Source: Flammula alnicola (taxonomy: Eukaryota > Basidiomycota > Agaricomycetes > Agaricales > Strophariaceae). Taken from it: DNA of 64,000 nt. The stretch lies in assembly GCA_015499995.1 (NCBI GenBank), contig JADNRV010000093.1, positions 1 to 64,000 of the forward strand. Reading direction: 5' to 3'. Under the pieces are notes generated by a model. It did no database searches and was not told where the DNA came from. It saw nothing but the letters and a program-made list of their open reading frames with translations. The translations under genes were made by a program, and so were the position numbers. Shown here one piece after another: positions 10,213 to 22,777 of the stretch (the stretch's first letter is position 1; the number at the start of each line of letters is the position of its first letter).

Positions 10213-12811
10213 TGTTGGTTGAGTTAATGTGTCTCGTTGGTTTAAGTTGGCGAGGTGGGTTGGAGGATATTCAGAGACTGTACGCCTCCTTTTATACTCC
10301 AAATTGGAGAACCATGGATAGAGCACCATATATCCGGAGACATAAGACCTTCAATCTAAGAGCTGTCCAGCTTCATCCAGATTGCCGAGTGAAATGAATG
10401 CTCGCTGGTTTTGACGTTCAAAATAACACACCTTGTCTCCCATGGATGTCAGCTCTGTGCTGACTTCTAAAGAAGCGGATGAGAGCCACCACAGTATAAT
10501 CAGACATCAGACAGAGTCGTTTCGTGTTCCAAGTAGGGTCAGCGGAACAAGTATAACAGTGGCATGACCCAGATCGCTGAATTTGATGTTCGGTGATGTT
10601 TTTAGCTGCAGGTCGAGAACGCAGAAGTATTAAAGGATTAGCGGCAGGTGGTCGGGATGTGCAGCGACCTTGCCAAAGTTGTCGTATTGATAAAAATCGA
10701 GCCGGCATATGACTGCATTTTATGGTATTAAAAGATGCAGGAAGTGCCATTCCAGACTTGATTCCAGAGCAGAATCATGGTAAGGATCCTCGAATATGTC
10801 GTCGATGTCGTTCGGTGTGAACTTGGTTTGGGGTTAAAGCATGCCAGCTTCGGCTCTGGGAAACATGTGGTTGACAAACATCATGCATCAGCTCAGGGTC
10901 ATTATGGGGACGGGCAAGTACGGTTGTGTTGATGGCCCATGACTAAGCTGTACAGCCACATGAAAAGGCGCCGCTTGCACTCTTGTCGTCCTCTCTTCAT
11001 ATTTGAGCTCTCTTTCAACTTCCCTTCGCCCTAATTCACGCCAAAAAACCCTCTGAAGATTGTAATACATGAAATAGTAAATATAAAATATCATATCCAA
11101 CTTTCAGAGGCAGAGATAATTATGGTCTGTCACACATGTGACACTATGTAGACGTTACATTTGGATGTGCTCCGTAAGTACACCTTTTCGACATGTAGCT
11201 AGGCTCCGTCTCCTTCAAGGTTGTGCAGGCATCCTCTTTGTCTAAATATCTATCGATCCTCTGTGCAACATTTTAGAAATTGTGACGTTGAGCTGAAAAT
11301 TTAAAAAATAACTTCTGACTGTGTCATATTCTACCACATGTTTTACAAAGGATCGCAAGCCAAGTTATTTTTGAAAGATTTTGCACCATAGTTGTGCCTA
11401 TCCAGGTGGATATAGATGTCGAAAGATGTACCGGCAGTTCCTCTAACGATTTTGGCAGGGAAGCCCTAGCAACTAACATGTACAAATAAAAAGGCCTGTT
11501 AGAGGCGTTGCCCGTGGGGACCCGCAATGCTCTGCTATTTCAAACTCCGACCCACCACTGTCGAAACGGCCTTGCCGCATATCTTCACGACCTCAACAGA
11601 TACAGACTAGTTTGTATGAGGAAAAATGCTCGCTTTGATAGTTTAAATAAATTCTTGGGAACAGATTTTTATTTCTTGGGTCCAACCTTTCAATATCCTT
11701 CATACGAAGCACAGATCTCAGAAACTAGACATTTTTAAAAAAATCCGTACCCAAGAATCTCATTTGAATTGAAAATTAAACAAAATGGCTTGTTCACTTT
11801 TTCTCTCCGTTGTGGCTGGAAGCCAGCACAAAGAGGTCGCAAAAACGCGTTTTTGGCGTCCAAAAAGGGCAAATCAGCATGGCTTACCTTTTTCGGTAGT
11901 GGCCACTTTTACTGTCACGCAAAAGTTGCACGGGTTGCCGGTCCCCATTGCCCGTCCCCAGTCATTATTTTCGAAAGGCGTGCACGTGCCCGCGTGCGTG
12001 AGAAATTTCCGTTCTGGGCAACGGCTGATGACACCCCTGCAAACACGTCCGAACCTCTTGTCTAATTTTTACCAAATTTCTGCTAGCCTGAAGCTGAATT
12101 TCACCATGTTAGATTGCCGAATTAGTGGAGTACAATGCACAATGTGGTGGAGCCTTGCGACGCCGGTGCGGTCTCCTATATGCAAAAAAAAGGAATTTTC
12201 TCGCGCCCGCGACTCATTATTTTCTTATTTCGGGAACAGCTTTAACTGGAGCTTCTGAACATGTTATATCTGGAGCTATTGGGGGGAATCCGAGCTCAGA
12301 CTGAACTTCCACGCCTTAGTGTTTGCTCGGCGTCGTCTACCATGCCTTTTTTACGGCTTACGGTTCGGCACGGCACCGAACCATAGCCGTGGAGGGCTGT
12401 AGAGCCGGTACGGTTCGGTGCGTAGCCCGGTTGACGTGAACGTTGAAGCTTTGAAGCTTGAACTTGAAGCGCCGACGCGCGAGCTGGTTCTTGGGCCCTT
12501 TATTGTCATCACTCAAGGACGGCGGAGGGCGGCGGCACACTGATGCTTGCCGGGTGAGAATACTGGGGCCCATCAATCGGGGTAGATTCGGAAGGAGCGC
12601 CAACAGTGCCTTGCTCCGTTCAGTATACCGATGCAGAACGTGAGCAACATAAAGCTGATACGAAAACCCTCAACCCGTGCAGGTTGACTTGCAGCATTCG
12701 AGAGATATGAGGGAGGGGATCGACGAAGCGCAGACAGGAGAGAGGGCATGGCGATATCTGCATGAAATATAGAAATTCAACTATCAAAAGGAAATCCCTA
12801 TGGGTACTCAC
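10213..12811. other. Long gene-poor region with repeat-like sequence
   Basis: No frame here shows a recognisable domain. The longest (11785-12258, plus) has no family feature and looks like repeat-derived sequence. At 12362-12382 there is an inverted repeat with 7-base arms (GGTTCGG...CCGAACC), with a further copy of GGTTCGGTG at 12412-12420; the surrounding 60 bp are GC-rich, unlike the AT-rich flanks. The right edge coincides with loss of the last exon of the M36 pseudogene. I could not identify a transposon type. Confidence 0.45.
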
Positions 12812-15315
12812 AGGTTGGGTTGCAAGGTTGGAGCGCAAGAGCGTCGAGGAAGAGATGGAGGAACACGATGTTGCCTTCTGTGCCGGTCGGGTTCGTTCGA
12901 GCTGTAGCGGACCAGCCATAAACCCCAACGAAGGCGGCATAAACGTTGTAAAGCATATTCGCCCATATTTCTCCGCTCGCTGGTGCTGATATTTTAAACC
13001 GCTCCCAGGATTTAATCTCGTATGAAATGCTTACAATGAGGTTCGATACGAGTTTGCAAATCAGAATATTTGAGTGGGTTGGTAACGCTGCGGAAAGGCA
13101 TGTCAGGTACAAGTGGTACAAGTTGGAAAGGCACGCACTTGTTGGTCCAGTAGTACCCGCAGGATCGTTGCTCACATATTGACCTACAACATAGTCAGGC
13201 GTAGCGTTCGAGGTTTTCTCGTTCCAACTAGCTCAAGTTAGTTTCTCGTACGAATGCGGAATGGTGGAACTCACTTGGCCATAGCGTCGGACCAGCCTGG
13301 AAATAGACACTGCATTCAGATGCGGTACGAGGCCACTTTACAGGTATTATTTACCTTCTCCCATCCCAAAGGATTCCAGCGTTTGGAGGCAACGCCCTGT
13401 ACCGCCACCCGTCATGCGATTGGTAACTCCGTGCATCATCTCATGGGTCACAATATCGTTCTCGAGGGCGCCATCCCGATTGGGCTACACACCTATGAAC
13501 ATCCAGCTCCATGCGCCATTAAGCTGATAATCCTGTTACTCACAGTAGTAAAATTCCAAATATACATTCCTGCTTCGCTTTTAACGTGAAGGTTTACGGA
13601 AAGGCCTCGAAGACGTACTCATGCGTCCTGATTGTCCACTTGGAAAAGAAGTCAGCTAAATTTGAAAAATGCTGGACTGCATGAATGCGCACTTACTCTG
13701 GAGGTGTCGTGAAGTCAGCGTTATTGATGCTGGAGCTATCTTGGACAGAAATCGAGACAGAATCATTCTGAGCACCGCCTTTACCGAAGTTATTGCTCTG
13801 GAAATTAAAAGAAGACTATGGAGATTGGGCGTATGTATGTAAATGATGGGCTATATATATTGCATATTTCTTAAGAATTTACCTCTGTGAAACCATATCT
13901 TGACAAAATTCAGTCGTAAATATGAATGTCCTCCAAAGCTAAAGACTAAGAGCGCACCTGTATGTAAGGTCGTGCATAGTGTTCACGATATAGAATGCAT
14001 TGACCCGAGCAGCGTCGACGTTGCCTTGAACAGTGGGGTCCAAAGTTGGGTCCTGAGGATAATTGAATACGAGTCCAGCAGCGCTTTCGATCGAAGGTGA
14101 AGCAGCAGTGCCCTTGAAGGAAAACACATTATTTCCACTAGCCACGGAACGTGGTAAGATATTGGTGGTCTCCCGTATGAAACACGCGTTTAATCACTTA
14201 CACCGTGGTACTAAAGAGTAAACCGATAGGTTAGCTAGATAGCCTTCGATAGAAAAGGGTAATAGTAAATATTTACGTGAAATTCGTGGTGCCATTACAA
14301 TGCTATCCCAGTGGCGAGGACGCAAGGTCTCGGGGGTCCGTCAAGGTTTGAAAGCCGTCGATAAGCGTTTCTTCCTGGATTGGCAAAACGGTATACTGTC
14401 CAAATTGGCATCACTGTCATGAGAGGGAACGAAGCCAAAGTTATGCTCCAAGACCTACGCTCGCCTGCGCGACGAAGTCCGTCACTGACACGAGTTCGCC
14501 TGAATGCGCATCGACAAACGCCTCATACCACGTTCCGGCAGTTTCATTCTGTATTTGAACGACGTGAGTTAGAACGGCTGTGTTGTCGGGTTTGGCGAAG
14601 AACTCGATAGTAGTTGGGTGATTGTTGTACTGCCCATCAAGTTTAGTAATGAATGATGGAGCCAAATGATACGACCTGAAGAAAGCCATGAGTACAATAT
14701 CACATGCGAGAGGCTTGTGATGCGTACCTTTTTATTGTTGTTGAAGGCCACGTTTGCCACGGCGTTTGCAAATGGGACACCCTCCTATAGGGCAAAATTC
14801 AGTCGTGCTCGGGTGCTAAACTAACTTTGACATGCGACTTACAATGTTACATGGGTTTGTGTAAGAAAAGCGTGCTGAGCAACGTCTCCCGCGAAGCCCG
14901 ATTTAAATACAATGCTGCTTGTATCTTTAGAGATGTGAATTGATGTGAGAGGCAGCGAAAGCGATTGCAGCATCTGACAAAGAGAATGTATCCCGTTTCG
15001 AAAGAGGATGGTCGATGCCTTCAGCGAACGTCTAGACGCATCTCAGGTCAATAAACTTTAAACGAGGGCGGATTGGCAAAGACAAAAACTTCAAAGGTGC
15101 TCTGTGGGTGGTATGCCTCGACGTGGACCCCAGAGCCTATTTTGATTAACCGACGCGTTGCACGCTGCAGAGCCCCATTGACTTGAGGTTCACGATCCAT
15201 TAGCATGCGTTGCATAATGCAGAGAGGTCTCAGCAAATCGACTGGAAGCGAGGCCATTAGAGGCAACGACAAAGAGTATGAGCACCGCTGTCAAGAGTTC
15301 GTGAAGGGAAGGCAT
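12812..15315 (-). pseudogene. Fungalysin (M36) metalloprotease pseudogene
   Basis: This is a broken tandem copy of the M36 gene at 16959-19738; most exons can be matched one to one. A signal-peptide exon begins at 15315 (MPSLHELLTAVLILFVVAS). The prodomain, the zinc site HEMMH (13431-13445) and the helix IWANMLYNVYAAFVG are recognisable. Defects: a 10-bp tandem duplication (14932-14941 repeated from 14942) shifts the prodomain frame; the exon after VVSFGS is shortened and out of frame; the conserved Trp codon of PLGW is a TAG stop (14303-14305); and after QPCNPT, where the intact copy continues with its last exon, unrelated sequence follows. A substitution stop plus a lost exon cannot be explained by homopolymer miscalls, so this is a true pseudogene. 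Confidence 0.85.
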
Positions 15316-16958
15316 TGCAGGAACGCGGAGGTTGAAGAATGGCAACGGCTTTGAGGGTCTTTATAATCAAAGCAACCAAGAACAGCGGACATCATCCCCC
15401 CTGCACATTTTTGCTTTGTTGAGCGGTGAGAACAGTGAGGTCCCGTGGTCGCGGGGATGACCAGCTTCAGAAGTTTGTATTTGGCTCGACGTGGTTAATC
15501 CCGACTAACGGGAACCCACAGCTGTCGTCACTGACTAGAAGTGATCCGAATGAATGCGCTATTTTTACTCCCGACGAGTAACCTTGGGGCACAAGAGAGA
15601 GACGAGCAGGGACCCAATCATACCAGATTCTATGGACTTCAATCACAAGTTCTCCGAAAGATCGTTTTTGCATTTGGAGGAGCGACCTCGTACCCAAGGT
15701 ATGGCAAGTCTGCTAGGTTTATCAACGGTAATCAGCTGTCAAAAGGAAATAAAACATAGTGGACACACATGCAATATAGCGGGTATCGCAGCAAGCATTG
15801 CGATGGCATCCAATATCGGGTCCGGATTCCAAATACTACCGCAGCGCACATCCCGTGGACCAACACTGAATTTTTGTGGAAGTGAAGTTGAACGCTTGCT
15901 TCGAGTTTGTAGAAATATAGTGTCATTCCATATGACTCTATGCACTTCAACTCTGAACGGTACCCAGTTTCTTTCAATGCGAGAGGGTCCAGCCTGCAGA
16001 GGACAAACGCGTAACTTGAACTCGAAGAGGCTGGATGCACTAAATATCCAAGGTTTCCCAGGAACGTGTTTTCGGAAATTTCTGGCAATATTTCTCTAAG
16101 TGGAGACGAAAAGGAAGGCTCGGCGGAATCATTAAATAAGTGGGACGCAGAGGGATGGATATAATGTTTTGTTTTATTTTTTTGTTAGTGGCCGTCGTGA
16201 AGCATCGTGGTTAGGGTTGCTGACAAATATATTTCCACGGTTCTTCCCTTAAAATATGTAACACATCGAACAACACAAAATTCTCAACCACCATCATCGA
16301 GCAGCGAGCGCATCTTGGTGCACCGACTAGACGTTCCTCCGAATGCAGTACCTCTCATGATCAGTTTACCTTCAGGTCATGACCCAGATTCCCACTTAGC
16401 TCGCCTCCCAACCCAGGTCGTCGAATTCCCCCGGCTTTGTTTTTTTTGATTTGCAACATACATACCTAGCCATCGGATATTCTGAATGCAAAGAACAGTT
16501 GCTGCGGAAGATTGTTTGAAGGTGCGTGTCATATTTTCCTCGAACTCTCTTCCATCCTTCCTTTCTTCCCATGATGCATTCAGAATATATTTGCTACTTC
16601 AGAGGGCTTCAGCTCAATGAGACTATATTTTCCACCAAGATCTCTGACTTTTTCCTAGTCTTTTTTTTGGTTTTCTGAAGATTTTTCATTGATGCATTTT
16701 ATCTTGAGATTTAAGACATAGTTCTCCAGACAGCTATCGGTATACAATGCTGTGCACAGATTCTCCGACGGCATCGTTAGGAATTTTTTGGTACGTAGAC
16801 GAAGGTATTGATGTTATGTGGTATGAATCAATCACGCGTTCGTGTGTTTTTGTTGAAATTTTTCCAATATGCGGTTCCATAATTAGATACCTGAAATACA
16901 ATCCTGTTACAACCCAAAGGAAGAGAATTGGGAAAGGACCTCCAGAACACGTTTCGCA
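15316..16958. other. Spacer between the two M36 copies
   Basis: Contains the presumed promoter of the pseudogene. A 181-codon plus frame (15554-16099) and an overlapping 118-codon minus frame both lack a recognisable domain or intron support, and I do not call either. 16200-16950 is AT-rich with T-runs and no coding signal. Confidence 0.45.
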
Positions 16959-19738
16959 TTAGACAGTGACGCAAGCCGGTGGCAGTAGGAAACTATTGGT
17001 GTGGTTAGCAGCGCCAACACCCAATCCTCGACTGCCGAAGGCTTCCCAGAGCAGACACGCATTGGCGCCTCCAAAGCGATTAACATCGGCTTGGAGCCAG
17101 GCATCACGAGCGCTCACGACTGGATGACCATATTTGAGTCAGATATCTGGAGCACTAGCCGTCAGGAAATCACAATACTCACATGTGGGGTTGCATGGCT
17201 GAATGGCAAGAGAGTCGATGAAAAGGTGGAGGAACACGACGTTGCCTTCCGACGTAGTGGGATCGGTCCGAGCAGTTGCAGAAAAACCATGCGCGTTAAC
17301 GAGATTGGCGTAGACATTAAAGAGCATGTTCGCCCAAATCTCGCCAATAGCTAAGCACGAAGGATAATAGTTAGTCGCAAAATATTGTGTCATATTGAAG
17401 CCGCTCACCGTGGACTTCCGTGCGAGTCTGAAGGTCGGAGTACTGCAGGGGGTTGATAGTTCTGTCGATAAAAATATAAGACATGCGCTTCTTATCGAAA
17501 TAGGAGCTTGTCTTACGCATTGGTGGAGTAGGGATGGGTACGAATACCGGCAGGGTTATTCGTAACGTATTGTCCCAGAACGAAATCGGGAGTGGCGGCA
17601 GATGTTTGCTCATTCCAACTGAAAATTCGAAGTTAAGCAACTGGTCAACAGCAGGGTGAAGCGTGTAGAGCTCACATGGCCATAGTATCGGACCAACCTA
17701 GGAATACTCCATGTCAGATTATACATCTGGGCGAAATTACTTATGGAACTTACCCTCTCCCATTCCGCCGGCTTCCGTTGTTTGGAGGCAACGCCCCGTA
17801 CCACCGCCAGTCATTCGGTTCGTAACACCGTGCGTCATTTCATGGGTGACGATATCATTCTCAAGAGCACCATCGCGCATAGGCTAAATGGATGAAAACT
17901 TAGCGACACTCGCCATGACATCACAAGTCTGTTACTCACGGATGTTGAAGTCCACAAGAACATCCCTATATAATACGGTTAAAAAATTCTTCGAAGCGAA
18001 TCAGTACCAACGTACTCATTCGCCCTGATGTCCCACTGGGATGAATCACGTTAGCCTGGTATTGTGATGGTTTATTGCTGGTAATTACTTACTCGGCGGG
18101 GGTTGCGAAGTCTGCGTTATTAGTACCGGCTGCATCTTGGACTGAAATAGTGACCCGATCATTTCCAACACCTCCGTTGCCGAAGTTGTTGTTCTGGAAA
18201 TTGAACGAGGACTAGAGACATAATATTAAGAATGAAAATGAGCGGAATCTTTTTGAGTTCAACTGATAAGTAAATACCTCAGTGAATCCATATCTGGAGG
18301 AATGATCATTAATAAAGTATACTTCAAACGAGGTAATTAACGTACTTGTAGGTAAGGTCGTGCATGGTATTGACGACATAGAATGCATTGACTCGAGCGG
18401 CATCAAGATTTGATTGTACGGTAGGGGCAATGGTCGGGTCTTGTTTGAAAATGAAGTTCAACCCATTAGAGCTTTCGCTTGTGGTGTTAGCTTGGCTGGC
18501 CTTGAAAGAGATAGCGTTATTTCCTCTACAGAGTTGTGAGATATTCTCGGAGAAAATATTAATAGATGGTATTTCACTTACGCGGTTTCACTGCATGCGA
18601 ATCAAAATAGTGGAAGAGTCAGCGGCGTATCGCATAACCCGAAATAACGAGCTCTCACGTTGTATTCACGGTGCCTGTAGAATGCCATCCTAGAGGCGAA
18701 GACGTGAGGTCTTCTGGATCAGTCAAAACTTGAAAGCCTTGCGTCAGGATTTCTTCCTGCATCGGTAGCACGAGGTACTGTTAAATATCGGCACAATCAT
18801 CGTGAGAAGTCAACAGGAAAAATAGATCGCATCGGAAGAAAAGACGAACAGAAGCTTGCGTTACAAAGTTTGTCACCGACACAAGTTCACCCGAGTGCGC
18901 GTCCACAAAAGCTTCGAACCAAGCGCCGGTGGCATCATTCTGAATCTGAATGACGTAGGTCAGGACGGCGGTGTTATCTGGCTTGGCGAAAAATTCGACT
19001 GTCGGTGGATAGTTGTTGAACGATCCGTTGAGAGCCTTCTCCGCGGTAGATGTCGCAGAAGTGAGGGAAATCCCCGGAGTATTTTCTGCAATACTCGCTG
19101 AATGGGCAAAGAGTCAATCAGTCATCGGTAATTCAGGAGAATTACGGGGGCCCGCGTACTAAGGTTCACGAACGATGAACCGAAAGACACGACCTAAAAA
19201 CATAGTATTAGTTGGTCATCTAATATGGTCACGAGAACCTGTACTTGGTTATCCTTGTTGAATGCTACATTGGCGACAGCATTCGAGAACGGGACCCCAT
19301 CCTAAGAAGGTGGAATTAGGAAGCTCGGAGGAGTTTTCCCAAAGAAGACCCGCGACATACATGGACTTGGGTGAGAAACGCGTGGTCGGAGACTTCTCCT
19401 GAGAATCCGGATGTATAAGCCACTGTGCTTGCGCCTGTAGAGAGACGAGAACAAAGAAAGGCTATTGCGGCGTCTTCCAAGTTGAATTGGGATCGTTTGG
19501 AGAGTGGATGGTCAATTCCTGTATCAAACGTCTGGGGAATCGTTCATCAGTAAGGTAGGAAAAGGGGGAACACGAAACGAACTTCAAAGGTGCTGGTCGG
19601 GTGGAATGACTCGATATGGAGACCAGAGCCTATAGAAATTGAGCGGCGAGTCGCATGAGTCAGAGGCGAAGCAAAACCAAGTGAGGCGCAAGCAACAGCC
19701 AAGAGAGCAGTCTTCAAGAGCTTGAGAAAGGAAGGCAT
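16959..19738 (-). CDS. Fungalysin, secreted M36 zinc metalloprotease
   Basis: A gene of about 18 exons encoding roughly 597 residues, traced exon by exon with consistent phases. It has a signal peptide ([20 protein letters not shown], start 19738) and an FTP-type prodomain ending in SKRSQFN, AAIAF and [14 protein letters not shown] segments. The catalytic domain has the zinc motif HEMTH (17830-17844) and the downstream glutamate segment GGMGEGWSD that supplies the third zinc ligand in this family. The C-terminal block ends with [17 protein letters not shown]. Fungalysins are secreted endopeptidases that degrade collagen, elastin and other proteins and are held inactive by the prodomain; mushrooms often carry tandem families. 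Short exons of 3-8 residues are typical of basidiomycete M36 genes. No frame break was found. Confidence 0.9.
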
Positions 19739-21291
19739 CGCGGTTAAACTCGAACACGAATGCTAGAATAAAACTCTACCTTAGAAGCATTTATATATTT
19801 CCAAGAGCTTATCGCATGCTAATACCCTACGTCCACATGAAACGTGTCGAAAAGATGCGATCGCGGGTAGACATCGTCGAAGCCACGAGAGGTCGCATGC
19901 TCGATGCTGACGGCGTTTTCGATGCCTCTGAGCTGGCTATTCTATCTATATTCACCGACAGGCATCCGCTGCAAAATGCCTTGGCGAGGGAAGATGGGCT
20001 ATTTTTATGCTTGATAAGCAAACGTGGACCAGAAACACAGAAGGTATGAATCCACGGGTCAAGGTACATCATCTATCGAAACCCCAAGGATTCAGCAAAA
20101 ACGGGAAACATAACGAAGAAGAAGACGCACTGCTCGAGAGCAGACCGGGAAAGAGAAAACATCCCAGACTTGAGTAAATCCAGCTGCCTGAACGCTTATT
20201 AAGGCGGAGTAGTACTTATATTATTCCGAGTGGCAATCCATTGGAACAGAACAGAGGAGAGCTCGCTTTATCTTGTGCGAATCGTGAACTTGATTTTTTT
20301 TGGCGTACAATCAATTATCAGTCATGCCATTCGGTGATAGGATTCTTCTGTGGTCACTCACAATGGTTTTCTAGCGTTTTTGGAACATTTATCCGCAGTA
20401 TTAGAGTTGGGGATTAGACTCTGGTTCAGAAATAGGTAAGCCACATGGACTTGCCATCATCCATGTCCCCAACTGTGAAGGAATGAACGTCATGCTGACC
20501 TTGCACACACCCCGGGCTCTTCTTAAAAGCGAGTCACGAAATGTAGTACCACACTTTGGAATCTGTTTTCGAGCAGGACTTCCGTGAGTAAGAGCCTAGG
20601 CATAGCCTCTGCAAGTCGCGTTGTTGGCAAGTTGTTTGGCTGAATTTCTCTACGCATGACTTTCGACTGAAATTAGAAAGATAGAAAATTTCCGAACAAT
20701 TATTCCGGTGCTTCCGCGCAAGTTCTCCACATGTTTTTCTGCTTTCGAGGGGTTCGTGATCAGCTGGTAGTGGAAGCGGTTAAAACTTAAAGTGAGCGAA
20801 CCGCGGACGCCAGGCACGGCCCGCAGGTGTTTAAAAAGGGCACGTGATATGAAATTATGAATAGGTTTTCTGGGTCACGTAACTTTTTCTTGAACAAACA
20901 TGGTGGACGACGGCGAGCCCACAAGCATTGTCGAGCACATAAATCAAGGTGTCGGACCTTCATTATGTGAACTATACCAGAAAAATATTAACGGTTGAAA
21001 GCCGTAGCAACGTGACAACACGAAGCGAACGAATCTCTGGATTGGTGACAACATCTTAGTGGATGCGGCGAGCTTCACCGAACGACAAACAATAACTTCG
21101 CAGCAGGTATGCACTTCTGGTCCGTGTTAATTACATTCACAAAATGGTAACCATTCCTACAGTCTCATTATTTGCCGGCTTTGACTGAGAATGACGAGTG
21201 AACGCTTGGCCCATGGCCCGTTTTGGCCACAGCTTGAAAATGTGTTGTGCCACTCGAGTGCACAAGGGCCAAAATGGACCACACGCTTTGG
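19739..21291. other. Intergenic, divergent promoters
   Basis: About 1.6 kb between the divergently transcribed M36 and MIF4G-like genes. Frames near 19816-20072 on both strands are short and unrecognised. CACGTGA (20840) and GTCACGTAAC (20874) are E-box-like sites that could be regulatory; this is a guess from the sequence. I see nothing else. Confidence 0.4.
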
Positions 21292-21297
21292 TATAAA
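21292..21297 (+). promoter_or_regulatory. TATA box of the MIF4G-like gene
   Basis: TATAAA within GGTATAAAGGC lies 87 bp before the chosen ATG (21379). That spacing fits a start of transcription near 21320-21330 and supports starting at 21379 rather than at the upstream in-frame ATG at 21274, which lies before the TATA box. Confidence 0.5.
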
Positions 21298-21378
21298 GGC
21301 AGGCTATTTGAACGATTCCACTTTATATCATCGCTCACGACTATAAACCCACTTACAGTTTCTCATCGAAAACTTCTA

Positions 21379-22419
21379 ATGGCCTCTCTCAGAATGCGCT
21401 TTCCTATCTGCTCCATCCGCGACATCGAACAAACTGCTTTCATGCTCGTGAACACCATCCTGTCGCGCAAGGAGACCTTGGGCGCTGTCGTGGAATACAT
21501 CCTTGCCACCGCGGTCTCACAGATCGAATACACGCGTAGTTTGGCGATCGTTGTGAAGCTAATGGTAGATGACCTTCAGTGGAGGAACACCGACCTCCAC
21601 ATCACGTTCCAAGACGAAATTACGGATTTGGCGCAGGCGACGTATCTTGAATACTGGTCGGTGAGTTAGCTCTTTTTCGTATTCACTTTGTGGCCCCGCC
21701 TCATACCGGGTCTTCCATGTACAGGAGATTCTAGGCTGTGTTCCGAAAGGAAGTAGTGAATCCTCACTGCTAGATTCAGTAGAGCCTCTCGCCATCAGCG
21801 CGTTCATCGGCGACCTTGCTTCATTCGGATTGCTATCCTTTGGTCTTTTCGAAGCATCCGTAAAGTTCCTAATGAACAGGATGAAGAGCAGGCACCACCT
21901 TCGATGCCTCCGCATGCTGTTCTCGAGGGGTGGTGCTTACCACCGATCTGAATTGACGCCTGCCTTCCTCAGCGATTGTTTGGATGTTGTCAGGACGCGT
22001 TGTGTTCAATTCTTTGGACACTTCACTGTCGTAAGTGCTACAATCATCTCTGTACGCAATGAGTTCCCTCTGACGCACGTCTCTTTTTCATCCTCATCTA
22101 GGAAGAGTATGTGCTAAAGGAACTCATCAACGATCTCATCGACCGTGAGCCCCATGAGTACTACCCTCAATACTTTGACCGACGGTTGGATCTCGAGGAG
22201 GCGTTGATGGCATCCGTGTGCCCCGTCAAACGATCAGCCAGCCCAGATATCGACGAATTTGCTATCGCGCCTTCTCCATCGACTGCTAACTCGCACTCTC
22301 GGTCTTGTGCTACATCTGCAGGGAGCTTGGACTCAGTTGACGTTAAGGAGGTCACGAACCCTATGGGAGAATCCATTCTTCAGCACCCTGTGCCTGTCCG
22401 TCCCTATATTATTGGGTGA
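21379..22419 (+). CDS. MIF4G-like domain protein
   Basis: Three exons: 21379-21660, 21725-22030 and 22102-22419, giving 301 residues with all junctions in phase 0. The pattern of paired helices, with LAISAFIGDLASFGLLS then HHLRCLRMLFSRGG, resembles the middle domain of eIF4G (MIF4G), in which FIGELF..G and LC.LL...G are conserved. Earlier helices (ILATAVSQIEYTRSLAIVV, FQDEITDLAQATYLEYW) fit the same fold. The C-terminal 70 residues are low-complexity, Ser/Pro-rich. MIF4G repeats bind eIF4A, RNA or cap-binding partners in translation and mRNA decay. The protein is far shorter than eIF4G, so it may be a single-repeat regulator. Domain assignment is by pattern only. Confidence 0.5.
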
Positions 22420-22777
22420 TTTTGGCGGCTGCCCTCCTCTCGTCCATTCTGCTACACATATTCTGTCTCATTTACCTCGGAATACATGCTTCATAATAAA
22501 CATATACCATGCATCTCACTATACCTACCATCACTATTTGCTTTTCATGTACGAGTACATTAATGTCTTTGCTTGTTTTGCTGTCGTCTCAATTCCTCGC
22601 CTATTGTCGTCGCTGTGTACTACTGCTTTCAAAAATGAATATTATACTCGTTCAATCTGCATCAACTATCCGTCTGATATTGGCTCCCAAAATATTATTG
22701 TTACAAGATCTGAAATCCTCCTTGGCTCGTTCTACTTCATGTCGGTTGGATATCTTTTATCCATTGCAATTAGTATA

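Noticed and set aside
11769..12258. Overlapping plus frames of 98 and 157 codons
   Set aside because: No known domain, no intron signals, and no plausible promoter; they look like repeat-derived sequence.
15554..16099. 181-codon plus frame between the M36 genes
   Set aside because: No recognisable family and an equally long opposite-strand frame; not enough to call a gene.
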